From the NCBI RefSeq assembly GCF_029227915.1, contig NC_079882.1, positions 5,146,001 to 5,210,000 of the forward strand: a stretch of DNA of 64,000 nt. The letters run 5' to 3'. Below the pieces are notes generated by a model. It was not told the DNA's origin, ran no database searches, and saw only the letters and a list, made by a program, of their open reading frames with translations. The first letter of the stretch is position 1. Every line of letters starts with the position of its first letter. Made by a program: the position numbers and the translations under genes. This DNA comes from Hydractinia symbiolongicarpus (lineage: Eukaryota > Cnidaria > Hydrozoa > Anthoathecata > Hydractiniidae). Below are positions 12,501 to 23,325 of this stretch, in pieces.

Positions 12501-15500
12501 TTCATTTTACCTTAAATTTATTTACTTCTGTTGCTTTCACTTTCTTTGTTAGTGTACGAGACTGACAGAAGTGCAAGTCTGGCTGTCCCTTTAATTGCTA
12601 AGTATCCTTCTACAGATGCAAGCATCGAAAGGTATTTAATATTTGCTAGACATTTAATAAAATGAATGTTTTGTAATATTTTGCACAGAAAACATTTTGT
12701 TAAATTTATTAGGAATTTCTGTAAATCACCAGGTGATGTTATTTAAGGTTTTGGTTTGGCACCATTTTGTTTTGGTTTGGCACCATTTGAAAATGGATAA
12801 ACAAATAAGGTTGCTATCATATCTGGGATTTTTAATTTTGTTACAAAATTTTTGCTGCACTCAGTAATTTTTCTTTTTCTTTTAATAAAAATAAGTGTGC
12901 AATTTTTACAGAGTTGCTGAAGAATCGTTAAATAAACAAAAGAAAGTATTTATCACACCTTTCAAATGTATGAAACAAACTAATGAAGAAGAAAACAATT
13001 GCACGAAGAAGAACGAAAGAAAGAGATTCTCCTATTGCCCATTTCGAAGGAAAAGAGTTAAGCTTGATATAGACGATAGCGTAAGTAGTAGATGCAGTTT
13101 AAAACTAGATTTCGACTGCAGCAAATTTTCAATTTAAGAAGGTAATTTTTATCAAAGAAACCTGTGTTAAAAATTTGCTTACTTTGTTTGCAAAATAATT
13201 TATAATGATTTCAATTTTCACTTTGAAACAATACGAAAATGTTAGCCATCCAGTTTAAAAGGTAAAGTTTTCTAGCAGAAAATTTGTTAGGGTGAAAATA
13301 AAACTAAGTCTAAAAAACTGCTTTATAAACTTATATTGTGAATTGTGTTATTATATGTTAGAAATCGAGTCCCACACAAATACCTCGCCAAACTGCCGGT
13401 CGTTTATACTCCATGAAAAAGAATTGTAAAACTAGCATAGCTGAGTTTGTGAATTATGTGGCACCTCAAGACTGGAGCAGAAAAGAGGTAGTATTTGTAT
13501 TGAGAATAAGCTTGAAATGTGCAATAATCAGAATTGTACACCATGGTTTGTTGATGTTATATCATATAGATTTAAACGAACAACCGTTCTTGTTGATCAC
13601 GTGATCAACCTTCATTTAAAATGTTAATTTGAAATACAGGTTCTAAAAACTTGTATAACTCTTTGAAAAAACAATGAAAATTTGTCTCTATAAAGGTAAC
13701 CCTGCCATTATTCATTTTTTTAAGTTGTTATTTTTAATTATTTTAGCTGCATGATTATGGAATAACGGATTCATTGATTGATGTTGACAGTGGGAATGCA
13801 TTGTCGTACACATTTGACGCGAAAATTCATTTCAGTGAATGTGTTCTACAAAACAATTTTGCAATAATTGGTGATGGTATCAAAATTAATTTCAGTGATG
13901 AAATGGTAATTGGTGTTGAAGAATTTTGCAGGTACTGTGAATTGAAGTGAATGCTTTTCGGGTCTGTATTAGTGACATATTTAATTTTAAATGTTATAAA
14001 GTAAAAATTGACTCTTTCTCTTTATTAGGGCGTTTTTGAACTGTAAAGAAGTCGATAGCAAGTTAGTTAATAAAGCATGGATTGAGAATCATTATAGATG
14101 GATAGTCTGGAAACTGGCCAGTTATGAACGAAGGTTTCCTGAACAGTTCTCAAACAGGTAAGCATAAGCATGTTAGCATGGTCTATTTGTTGAAGACCTA
14201 GGCGTTGGTTAATCGCAACAACGTAATGCTATTCGTATCTTAACACTGAGTTGTAATTATAACGTTACCAGCTAAAACTTTTTACTAACCCTTTTCTGTT
14301 TTCAGGTGTTTAATTACTTTTCTTTTCAGGTGTCTTTCTCCCTCTAATGTGATGTATCATCTGAAATACAGATATGATAAAGAGATTGATCTTGCTGAAA
14401 GGTATATTTAACCTTTAATATATCGTACTGATTGTTCACGCTCCTGAAAACAGCTCCGATCTTTCTGCTTGACCTGTAAATTATAAGCTATCTTACTCCA
14501 GTCCTAAGTGATTCCTGTTGCTTTATATAAGGTAAAAAACTTCAAGCTTCTGTTAGTGACCCCCCTTTGCCTGACAGTTCAACACAAAAATGTTTATATC
14601 ATTTTTTTAAGAAACATATGAAATCGCAAGAATTACTGTGTTAAGTTTTTTCTTGATTATTCAGATGCTGTTTAAAACGTATTTACGAGCGTGATGATAT
14701 ATCAACAAGGCGTATGGTATTATCTGTAAGCGATATACCGAAAGAAGAAAATATAAACGAGAAAAACGTACAAGGGACGAAAGTATGTGTGGCCAATAGT
14801 AAAAGTCTTAGCTTTGGTCTTGAATCGTTTTTTAAACATTCTTAAATTTCATTTTAATTTATCAGAATGAGTAGTTATGCTAACTTTCTACTGCTAAAGC
14901 ATTGGCTGCAGTAGGTTATGTTGCTGAGTTTTGTTCTGTCTATTATGTGCTTAAAATGTTCTTGAATTTTTACCCCACAGAAAGTACTGGCCACAATTTT
15001 TCATAAGCGTAAAGACCTCAGATGAGCGTCCTTACGCTCATCTGAGGTCTTTGAAGATTGTGAGAGTACGCTATGTTTTTTATTTATTATTTTTTTTACA
15101 GCAGATAATTAGTAGTTTATTATTAATCTTAACTCTTCCCGCTGCTGAGGAATTTTATCACAACACTAGAGTAATATAGCATGAAAACTACTTAATTGGA
15201 GTGAAATTGTGCCCTTAAAACCAAGATCGTTCGAACATTCATACGTTGACTTTTAGAAAGTTATCGAGCTGACAGATGGCTGGTATCCAATAAAAGCAAT
15301 ACTAGATCAACCTTTATCGCATTTTTTGGAGAATGGAATTGTCAAAATTGGTACGAAGCTTCTTATCTATGGTGCTGAGTTAACTGGTTCAAATCAAGGT
15401 TGCTTACCATTGGAGGTATTTTGCTTCTTTACTTGCGCATAAAAATTTTGTCTTGCTGATAAAAATCTTGAGAATTTGATTCGCCTTCTTTGACGTAACC

Positions 15501-18500
15501 TTAAGTTTAAATTTTAGTTGAGCCCGATTTATATAAAAATTTAGTCTTTATATCATTAAAGATTATATACACATCCCATATTATATTATTAAAGATTAAA
15601 CATTTTTAAATAAACTTTTTTACATTGGAGTTTCTTTTAAGAACTTTCATTCTTAAGCACCTTTTATTAGGTGTAAATCTATATTATAGGCTCCAGACAC
15701 GTTAATGCTCCAACTGTATACAAATTCAACTAGAAGAGCCAGCTGGGAAGCAAAACTTGGATACCAATTTCCCAAGATAGCATTTTGCGTACCTCTCAAG
15801 TCGTTATATGCACAAGGAGGCGCTGCCGGTTGTGTTAACATCAAAATTTTGAGAAAATACCCAATGCAAGTAAGCGAGCAAATAAGTTATGTTTGTTGTT
15901 CGTTATCATAACAAATCTTAGTGTTCAAAAACATTTTTTTTAAACTTTCTTTTTGTTCAGAATGTGACTCGTTCGTAAGGATTTTATGTGTTCTTTGTAA
16001 ATAATAAATTTGCCTAACTCTATTTTATTGGCGTTTTGTAGTGGATGGAAAAAATCGAAGGAAGATGTATTTTTCGTAATAAACACATGGAAGAACTAGA
16101 GCAAAAGAAATATCTTGAAAAGAAACAACAAAAAATGGAAGATGTGTATAATAAAATCCAACAAACGTTAGAAAATACACCCAAAAAAGGTAAAAAGTAA
16201 CTCTTCATTTGCCACGCCTGCCAAGAATGTCTGCAATTAAAGTAAAGTATGAAAATAATCTTGATTTGGCTCACAGGTCTGAAAAATGTCTGGAAAATGT
16301 CTTTTAGATAGGGACTTACAATTTACTTTTTAGTTTCTTAAATTTCTTTTGCATGAATCTATATACTCTATTATATAGTATATTGTATAGTATATCTGTA
16401 GTATTTCTGTTATGTGTTACATATATGTTGAATAATGTTGAATAATTGGCTTGACTTGAAATTACAAAAATATATGTTTCCAAATTATTTGACCAGGTTC
16501 CAGTCTGGAAAAATACCATCTTGATTTTGAATGTCAGGAAAGATAATATCAATGTCTGGAAATTTAACAACCATATGCAACCCTATTTCAACTGCTATTT
16601 TTGTAATGAGGTTACAATTTTTCAAAAGTGTATTTTTTGTGTTGAAGGGCTGGAAGTATAGCTAGATATATAATTAATGTGGCTGTAAATACATAACTGT
16701 ATAGATAAATTCGTTAAAATCATTATTTGTTTTGTCCTAGTGTACGTATACAACATGTAGAATTGATGATAAAATTTGGTACCGTATTGTCAATTTGTGT
16801 TATTTTTCCACAGCTAACAGACGAAAAAAACGTTTAAAATATTCAACAGAGGATATTAAAAGATTAAGTTGCGGTAAAACAATTTGTGACATGTTGGAGA
16901 ATTCTGTTGATCCATCATCGGTCGAGGTTAGTCCACGTCATTAAGAATAATCTCTTCTATTTCATTAACACTGTCCTGTGAAGGGAGTCTTTGTGTTTGA
17001 AAGCTTTTATTTGAGGCCCAAAAAGCATACAACTCCAACTAGACAACCTCTACTAAAGAAATATTATTTTTGTACTAAAAATTGTTTTGACTTTATAAGG
17101 TTTAAAGTCACAACAGGAATTGTAATATTGGTTGGTTTATATTCGATTCTGAAATTTTGTAGACGGAAAAAAGCAAAAATAAATAACAACTTCCTTCAAT
17201 CTCATCTGAAAGTATTTTTCAAATTTTATTTAATTTGTCTTTATCTATTTTTTATTTTAGAGTTTACTTACTTCCAGTCAAAAAGAACTTGCAGCTAGTT
17301 ATAAACGTACACAAGCTGATGCCCTGCAAGCTAAACTGATGGATATGTTTAATAGTGAATGGAAAACGACTTTAGAAGATGTACGTCGCTTCTAAAATAT
17401 AGATTCTAGTAAACATGTTTTTACTACATGTAGATTCCTAGGTCGTCATGCATTTTTATGCTATCTTTTTAGTTTCCTGAAAGAACCTCGATAGAATTAC
17501 AACGTTACAGAGTAGCTGATAACTATAAAACATCCGGCCAACAAAAACAAGGTAAAATGTATGACATCTTTTTTTCACATGTCAGAAACTATTCACAGAG
17601 GGCGCCAACGAATTGATGCCCTTAAAATACTTGACGTAAGCTAAGACAACCTACATTATAAGAAGTTGAGCTGTAAAATAAACCAGGTTTGAATGTGTAA
17701 AACCAGCTTTTATTTACTCAAGTGCTACAGATGCTCTTTTTAGTTGCAGCGTAAATATCATATTTCTTTACCAATTGCTTACATGGTATTTTTTTGTAGA
17801 TTATATCCTAACAGTTTGGAAACCTACGCACGACATTAAAGAGACTTGGAAAGAAGGAGTGTCACTTTCTATCTTTCATTTAAACGTTGCACAGTCGAGG
17901 TATATCTTTGAAACATTTAACACTTCGCGAGCCATGTTTAAAAAATTAACTTCATATGTTATTCTTCACTTTTTCAGATATAAGCAAGTTTCTGGACACC
18001 TGCAAGTATGTCATCTAACATTCCAAATAATCTGATATTTCTACTGCACGAGTATAAATTGTATAAAGTACATATTTTTCATCTAGTTGTCGACAACAAA
18101 CAACACCAAATATCAAGTTAACCTCGATGATAATGCGCTGTATACTCCACGCCATGTAAGTACTGATTTCTTTTTTTTGTTTTTCTCGTTTTCTTTTCGA
18201 TTTTCTTTTTTATCGTTTCTTTTCGCTTTTCTTATCGTTTCATTTCGTTTTCTTATCGTTTCTTTCCGTTTTATTATAGATTTTTTTCCTGTTTTTTGTG
18301 TTATTTTATGGTATGCGCTTCATTTATATATTTCTATGTAATTGCGTTCAGGTTCGTTCCATAGAAGACTTGTACTCGACATCATCGATAGCGTTCAACG
18401 AAGTCGACGTCGTTGGTTGCGCCGTTAAAATAGTGCCGGATAAAGTTGCTAAGGGGTGTGTTTCGATTTTATACTGTCTTATTGTTTTCGTGAAGGTTTG

Positions 18501-20301
18501 TAAACTTTTGGTGTGTGCAAGAAGTTTAAAAAATATTTTATTTTTTAGCTGTGAACAAACTGTTTATATATGCGATGAAACAAGACGTTTTCTGGCTGTC
18601 AAATTTTGGGGCGGCTTACAGGTATTTTCTCTTTCTCAAAGATATCTCGAAGTCAAGCGACAAGATTTTGTTCAACAAAAAGCAACAAAATTTTATCGAG
18701 ATGAGATCTTGTCTTTATTAGTGCTCGTATAAACAAGTTTATAAATAAGAAGACTTAATCAAAAACAAAAAAACATCTCGGGTAACAAAACCCCCTTCTT
18801 TTCTTTAAGAAATACTACCCTGTCGAATTTTTATGCAATTTGTTATGTAATAGGATTTGAACAAAATATGCACACAGAAATTATACTGGATTTGTTTGCC
18901 TCCTGAATGCCGCATTTAGGTCAAAAATAGTTTAAAAGAATTAAACGCCTGCGTTTTAGACAGGAAAAAGAACAGTAGACAAATGAAAGATGGCGGACAT
19001 AAAGCTATTTTTTACATTTTCATAGCAAGTTTTACCGGCCAGAAATTCTATTGTTGTCAAGTGCTATTTAAAAATCCAAAATCTTTGAGCTTGCAAGGAC
19101 TATACACCAATAACTATTTAGACCAAATCACACAAAAATTACATAGATATATCTCAGATATGTTAGAAATGTGATGAAGCTGCTCTGACAATATTGACAT
19201 GTGATTGGCTAAAAAGTATCACGTGACAATAACCAACATATTGCATCTTGTTACGACTTCCTTAAACTATTTTTCTTTAGACCTATAACTTAGAGGGGTT
19301 CATAGACGAAGGCTCAATACTAGCGTTCACAAGTTTGACCTGGCCAAAGTATATCATTCCGGACAAAAACAAAATTATCCATGTTACATTCACCGATTTT
19401 TCTTCTATGTCTCGAAATCCCAAAGAATCTTACCTCAAGGATGCGTTCCAGTCATGCAAGAAACAAGTAAATATTTACTTGTGCTTTCTCCTGATTAGGA
19501 TTAGATGTATATTATACGTCCCTGTCCTGGACCATGAGTGTGAGTGTGAGAAATTTCCGGGCAGTAGAATAACACAAATATAGGAGTAGTTATGAGCGAA
19601 TGTTTTAATAATGCAAATTTAATATCATTTATTCAATTGTCTTGTTTTAGATCAGCAGTTCATTTTTGGTCGATATTAAAGTCCGATTAAATGAAGTATT
19701 ACAACCGGGAGATAGACCTCTTCGATCAGTCACAAACACAACAAACAAACCAAGTTGTATTCAACCTCCCATCTCTAAAATTAAGGTACAAAAAAATATC
19801 TATTGTCGTTTTTTAACACGTAATCATTATTAAGCAGGTGAATTGAGTGTTTGCGTTTTTAGCGCAAAAGAAACTTGTTAGTTGAAACGGAAGCGAACCT
19901 AATTTTATTACATGTTGTTTTCTAAAATGATAGCTACCATTTTAAAGTTGTGCGCGTAAAAAGAACATCGGTAGAAAAAACTGTAAGATATTGAGAAATT
20001 GACTATTTTTCTGATAAGGATAATAATAAGGATTTATATGTATCTCTTATGTTGATTTTAGATCATGTCTTCCCACAATAAATCCATTGAAACACACACC
20101 ACAACACTGCCACAAACATTAACACGAAATTCATCTGAGAACTTACCCTCTGAAAAACTTCAGACGCGTCATAAACTTCAAATTAAAAAACGATTAACGT
20201 TAGAGCGTTACCGGGAGCCGCCATGCTTGAGTCCGTTGTCGAATTATGATGAATCTGTTATAAAGTCACAGTTTACTCGACCTTATAGAGGAAAAAGATA
20301 A
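3574..20301 (+). CDS. BRCA2: BRCA2 homologue, complete multi-exon gene
   Basis: BRCA2 loads RAD51 on single-stranded DNA during homologous recombination in the nucleus. I can join 30 coding exons with GT/AG borders and consistent phases, about 2057 residues: 3574-3649, 4537-4714, 5680-5735, 5868-5890, 6011-6098, 8180-8256, 8436-11409, 11508-11539, 11636-11693, 12553-12631, 12912-13080, 13362-13487, 13747-13931, 14029-14157, 14330-14401, 14665-14782, 15257-15415, 15690-15869, 16042-16189, 16814-16926, 17261-17380, 17473-17551, 17800-17899, 17978-18005, 18087-18155, 18352-18455, 18549-18621, 19281-19466, 19651-19785, 20062-20301. BRC units span residues about 685-1112. The helical domain (NHYRWIVWKLA, CLSP, LKYRYDKEID) is about 1271-1480. 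OB1 (ELTDGWYPIKA, GAELTGS, PLEAPDTLML) is about 1481-1593. OB2 with its tower insert (YPMQWMEKIEG, IFRN) runs to about 1812 and OB3 to about 1978. A basic tail ends the protein. Start uncertain: the ATG lies in an exon open back to its acceptor at 3551, so an upstream coding exon is possible. I do not see a clear PALB2-binding WFxxL motif. Confidence 0.95.
3684..4425. mobile_element. MITE-like element with CAGCCCTTAAAATTA ends, inside BRCA2 intron 1
   Basis: The left end reads CAGCCCTTAAAATTAG followed shortly by GCGTCGGCA. The right end is its reverse complement, TGCCGACGC then TAATTTTAAGGGCTG. Both sides are flanked by the 6-bp direct repeat TACATG (3678-3683 and 4426-4431), the expected target-site duplication. 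The 742-bp interior has no transposase frame, so the element is non-autonomous. A partial second copy lies at 58764-59218. The CAG terminus recalls hAT elements, but hAT usually makes 8-bp duplications, so the superfamily is open. Confidence 0.8.
6290..6800. repeat. AT-rich repeat with recurring gcaaaAATTttgc / TTCGCAAAA motifs, BRCA2 intron
   Basis: Within the 2.1-kb intron between BRCA2 exons 5 and 6, words such as AATTTGCAAAAATAAATTTTGC, ATTCGCAAAAATGC and AAATTTCGCAG recur in both orientations. Similar 'gcgaaaattt' words appear at 33.65-34.05 kb and 35.95-36.73 kb. I read this as a degenerate short-motif transposon relic. Ends and duplications are not visible. Its minus-strand frames look like chance products. 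Confidence 0.4.
7385..8055. repeat. Dispersed repeat, copy A (BRCA2 intron)
   Basis: About 570 bp from the TATAATAATACG word near 7485 to GGACTAGT near 8046 align closely with 58205-58757; shared stretches include GACGTTACGG, CGTCAATAACACTACTTTAA and ACTTGGAAACGAGGT. The preceding 100 bp (7385-7484) contain AGCCAAGCTACCATTTTG and ACAGAC repeats, which match the 55998-56185 copy. It has no coding capacity and is probably a non-autonomous element; I could not place it in a class. Confidence 0.7.
9970..11275 (+). repeat. BRCA2: Tandem 120-bp array encoding eleven BRC repeats
   Basis: Inside the large BRCA2 exon, a 120-bp unit (40 codons) repeats head to tail eleven times with only a few substitutions per copy. 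The core reads GFQTGLGKKVEISEKSLKAA then (K/R)KLLDDEE. The first unit lacks the FQT residues (FYGLGKKVEI), leaving ten full ones. In known BRCA2 proteins the BRC repeat binds RAD51 through FxxA and LFDE modules. Here the first is FQTG in every full copy and the second is LLDD (LLNN in the last). Copies alternate between KKVEIS and KKVKIS and between AAKK and AARK, suggesting duplication of multi-unit blocks. Confidence 0.97.
15011..15052. other. Perfect 19-bp inverted repeat with a 4-nt loop, BRCA2 intron
   Basis: AAAGACCTCAGATGAGCGT (15011-15029) is followed by CCTT and then its exact reverse complement (15034-15052). It lies in the intron between the exons ending at 14782 and starting at 15257. 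RNA from either strand would fold into a perfect hairpin. It is not a terminator in the bacterial sense. It could be a tiny fold-back element or a recent snap-back duplication. Confidence 0.85.
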
Positions 20302-21613
20302 CATCGTGTGTAGAAATCATCCCGATAATACAATAGTGATTTATGTCGTCTAAAAACAAATTATAAGGAATGCGATATGTCTTTCTTGAATCCTGCTTAT
20401 TTTGAAAAACTTTCCTGCTGAAAGAAATATCTGTAACTATTGTTTACATTCTCTTAGAATTGATTTAGTTTATTTTTATAGTACTTAGTTGCGTTTCCTG
20501 CTGCGTTATGTTTTGTTAATTGATCTTGCAGTCTATCCCACAGCATCTATAATACCTCCCTATTATTCATCCCACCCACTTAAATAGCCATCCTAACCTT
20601 TTTTTTCTGTACGGAAATACCCCATTAGCACCCATATCCCATGTTTTGATAGATATATTTTATGAATCCCTTTCCCAGTCCATTTTGAGACATGTTGCTC
20701 AATTTTTACATGCCAACTGTATGAACCGCAAATCCACTCGCTAAAATTACACAATTTTGACGTAAATACGTTGAATTTTGGTTGTTTGATTTTATGTTAT
20801 TGAGGCAGGTTTGTAAATAATTTTTAGATACATTTCTTAAAATTTTATTTTTAAAAGTTATGTAAATATGGATGCAAGATAGATATATTTCAAATTTGCT
20901 ATTTAAATTTGTGTTGTCGTGTGGTTCAGGCCCTGTTATATACAAAATAGGTGGTTTTTACAGATTTAATCTTTTTGGGAAAAATGGGCACTTATAGGTA
21001 CTTATAGGTAAGACACTAATTGAAAAAAAAAATTGGATTTTTGAAAGATGATCAACAATCGCTAACAAAACCTATGATTTGGTAAAATTTCCCAGAAACA
21101 GTCAGTAAGTGAACCTTCGAGTCCAGTTCTCTTAGCGTGAAGTTGTATGGTGAAAATGACCTTGGTATTTAGGATAGCTAAAACTTGCGTAAAAAGTAAA
21201 TGTTCGCAAACAGCAAACCGAACTTAAGATTTCCCTATTATTAGCCATTTTCGCAATAATTATATAGAATATTCACACTGTCGATTTGCGAACGTTAATT
21301 CGAATGAAATTTTTGATAATCCCAATCGCAAAAATAATTTTCTCGCATTGTTTTTTCCGATCAGAGGTTTGTCACTTCCCTGTCGTAATGACGGAACGTA
21401 CACGTTGAAATCAGTTAATTAGATCTTAAAGAATCTATTTGTAATTACATAATAACAAAATCACCCAGGAGACATCTATCAATAAAAAGTCAATCTGAGT
21501 TGTTATTCGCTTCGTTGGTTGTCATGCTTATTAACGACGCATACTCTAAATACATTCTTGTTATTTTATTGTTCTTAGATTTTATACATTCTGGTAGTAA
21601 CATTGATATTAAG
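20302..21613. other. BRCA2 3' region and upstream of the fucosyltransferase
   Basis: No coding exon is supported here. It should contain the BRCA2 3' UTR and the 5' UTR of the next gene. A plausible splice acceptor (TTGTTCTTAG at about 21570-21579) lies shortly before the preferred fucosyltransferase ATG, which hints at a 5' non-coding exon. A 10-bp tandem duplication (CTTATAGGTA) sits near 20991-21010. Confidence 0.45.
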
Positions 21614-23050
21614 ATGGCAGATGAAAAGACAGTTAAAGTTGATATAAATATGGGCGACAAATCGCCCTCGATATCTAGACGAAATGGTGGAACTTGCTCT
21701 TCTAAAACTAAAATAAAATTCGGTTTATTTCACTTGTCAATTATCGCCCTGGTGGCGTTTTGGGCTGGTGTTATTTTTGCTAGTTATGCTATTAATATAC
21801 GAGGACAAAATAATGGATTCCCTATGCCACGAAGTCACGATGCGCAGATGATATATCGAAACGATGATATTCGTCACATTAACGACACTGACGAATATTC
21901 TACCGGTTTTATCACTCGTCAAGACAGCAAAGAAGACGAAAATGATAATATAGGCTCAAAGAAATTGATTTTACTTCATGGAAATAACATTTGGACAAAG
22001 TATGACAAATGGCGTCGTTACGACTGGCGAAAATGTCCACCAAAATGGTCGAACTGCCGCATAACAACCAACAAACACCGCTTGTCAGAAGCCGATGCCG
22101 TTGTCTATAACGCAGCAAAAATGCCAACGTTAGATCATATCGATAAAGTGAAAGGTGATAGAGTTTTGAAAAAAATATTTTTATCTGGTTTAACACCCTT
22201 GAGAACAACATTCGACCCTGTTGAATACAACAATTTCTTCGATAAAACAATAACGTATAAGAGCGACAGTACTATACGTATTCCATACTGGCCCAATGAT
22301 GGTCTCCTGCCGGCTATGTATCGACCCAAACCTCCGACCAAAAAGATTGAAGGAGAGGAAATGTTGGATCTTGAGGAAGATACCAAAAACTATTTTGAGA
22401 AGTTCGGTAAGGAGCAGTTTATGGCTTACACTATAAAAAATTGTGAAGATAAACAATACGCGAATTTATTTGTTCGAAAACTTCGTGAAGAAGGTTTGAT
22501 AAACACGTTTAGCATCAACGACACCGACGAATGCAAGAAAATTATCGCAGGTACTGTTAAACTTCCATGTACTGGACTCGACACAGATGACTGCGTGAAA
22601 CATTTTGAAAAATTTAAGTTTGTTATTGTTCCTGACGAAGATCTATGTATCGATTACACGACTCCAGATTACTGGAAAGCTATCCAAGCTTGGCAATCAG
22701 TGCCATTGTTGTACGGAGCTGCAAATTATTCAAAATTTCTCATTCCCAACTCTTACATTGATACGGTTGGTAACGAGGATTATATTTCCCCGTCGTTTAA
22801 AAAAGCTTATGGTCCTAGTCAGGATGCGTCAAGTTATTACAAAACTTTCCAATTATGGAGAGAGGAAGACAGAATCGAAGAATTTTACTGGCCATGCGAG
22901 TTATGTCGCGAGTTGAACAAGCCTACTAAAAGTATGAACAAAGTTGATATGGTTAAATTTTGGAATAAAGAAGAAAATTGTGGTGATAAACTTCATGTAC
23001 ATGAGTTGATGCGTTTACAGTTAGTTCGGACAGGAGTTATATCAGGGTAA
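21614..23050 (+). CDS. GT10 fucosyltransferase-like type II membrane protein
   Basis: Predicted to transfer fucose from GDP-fucose to glycans in the Golgi lumen. I prefer the ATG at 21614 (MADEKTVKVDI): it places a short charged cytosolic tail before the single membrane anchor at residues about 36-60 (FGLFHLSIIALVAFWAGVIF). An in-frame ATG at 21500 would add 38 residues, but a splice acceptor lies between the two. The stem is followed by the catalytic region. The GT10 signature is at about residues 335-383: VIVPDEDLCIDYTT, PLLYGAANYSKFLIPNSYID, and later CELCRELN near the C-terminus. It diverges from vertebrate enzymes: the usual 'SFENS...DYVTEK' block reads 'VPDEDLCIDYTTPDYW', so the TEK lysine is absent. 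The last codons overlap a donor-like GGGTAAAG at 23045-23052, so the true end may be spliced onward. Confidence 0.82.
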   Translation: MADEKTVKVDINMGDKSPSISRRNGGTCSSKTKIKFGLFHLSIIALVAFWAGVIFASYAINIRGQNNGFPMPRSHDAQMIYRNDDIRHINDTDEYSTGFITRQDSKEDENDNIGSKKLILLHGNNIWTKYDKWRRYDWRKCPPKWSNCRITTNKHRLSEADAVVYNAAKMPTLDHIDKVKGDRVLKKIFLSGLTPLRTTFDPVEYNNFFDKTITYKSDSTIRIPYWPNDGLLPAMYRPKPPTKKIEGEEMLDLEEDTKNYFEKFGKEQFMAYTIKNCEDKQYANLFVRKLREEGLINTFSINDTDECKKIIAGTVKLPCTGLDTDDCVKHFEKFKFVIVPDEDLCIDYTTPDYWKAIQAWQSVPLLYGAANYSKFLIPNSYIDTVGNEDYISPSFKKAYGPSQDASSYYKTFQLWREEDRIEEFYWPCELCRELNKPTKSMNKVDMVKFWNKEENCGDKLHVHELMRLQLVRTGVISG

Positions 23051-23144
23051 AGAATTATTAAAGACTTGCATATGTTTGACGAAGATGAGAAAGTAGTTTT
23101 ACAAATTTTGTTTTAAAGAAATTTCGTTTGTAAGTTTATCTCTA

Positions 23145-23325
23145 TTATAATAGCCGTATTCCGTCTGTCTGTCTCTGCGCGGACCCCCGCTGAGTTAGAA
23201 AATGATGTTACGGAAACACAAATATCAAATGCGATATATTTTTATCCACTTTGTTGCCACGGGTAAATATAATGGACGGGTGAACCTGTGGATTTTTCCA
23301 CGGGCAACGACTAGTTTATAATATA
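23145..23325. repeat. Dispersed repeat with GTGGATTTTTCCAC hairpin, copy B
   Basis: One end reads CTATTATAATAGCCGTAT followed by GTCTGTCTGTCT. The other end has GGACGGGTGAAC, then GTGGATTTTTCCACGGGC, then AACGACTAGT. The reverse complement of the same arrangement is at 55998-56185, and the GACTAGT end recurs near 8046 and 58745. About 180 bp, non-coding. A family of short non-autonomous elements is the simplest reading. Confidence 0.7.

Noticed and set aside
16978-17298. 106-codon frame
   Set aside because: Intronic sequence ending inside a BRCA2 exon in the wrong frame; no similarity.
18087-18732. Frames of 84 and 144 codons
   Set aside because: They are BRCA2 exons read through into their introns; the hydrophobic FRFSFLSF stretch is intronic T-rich sequence.
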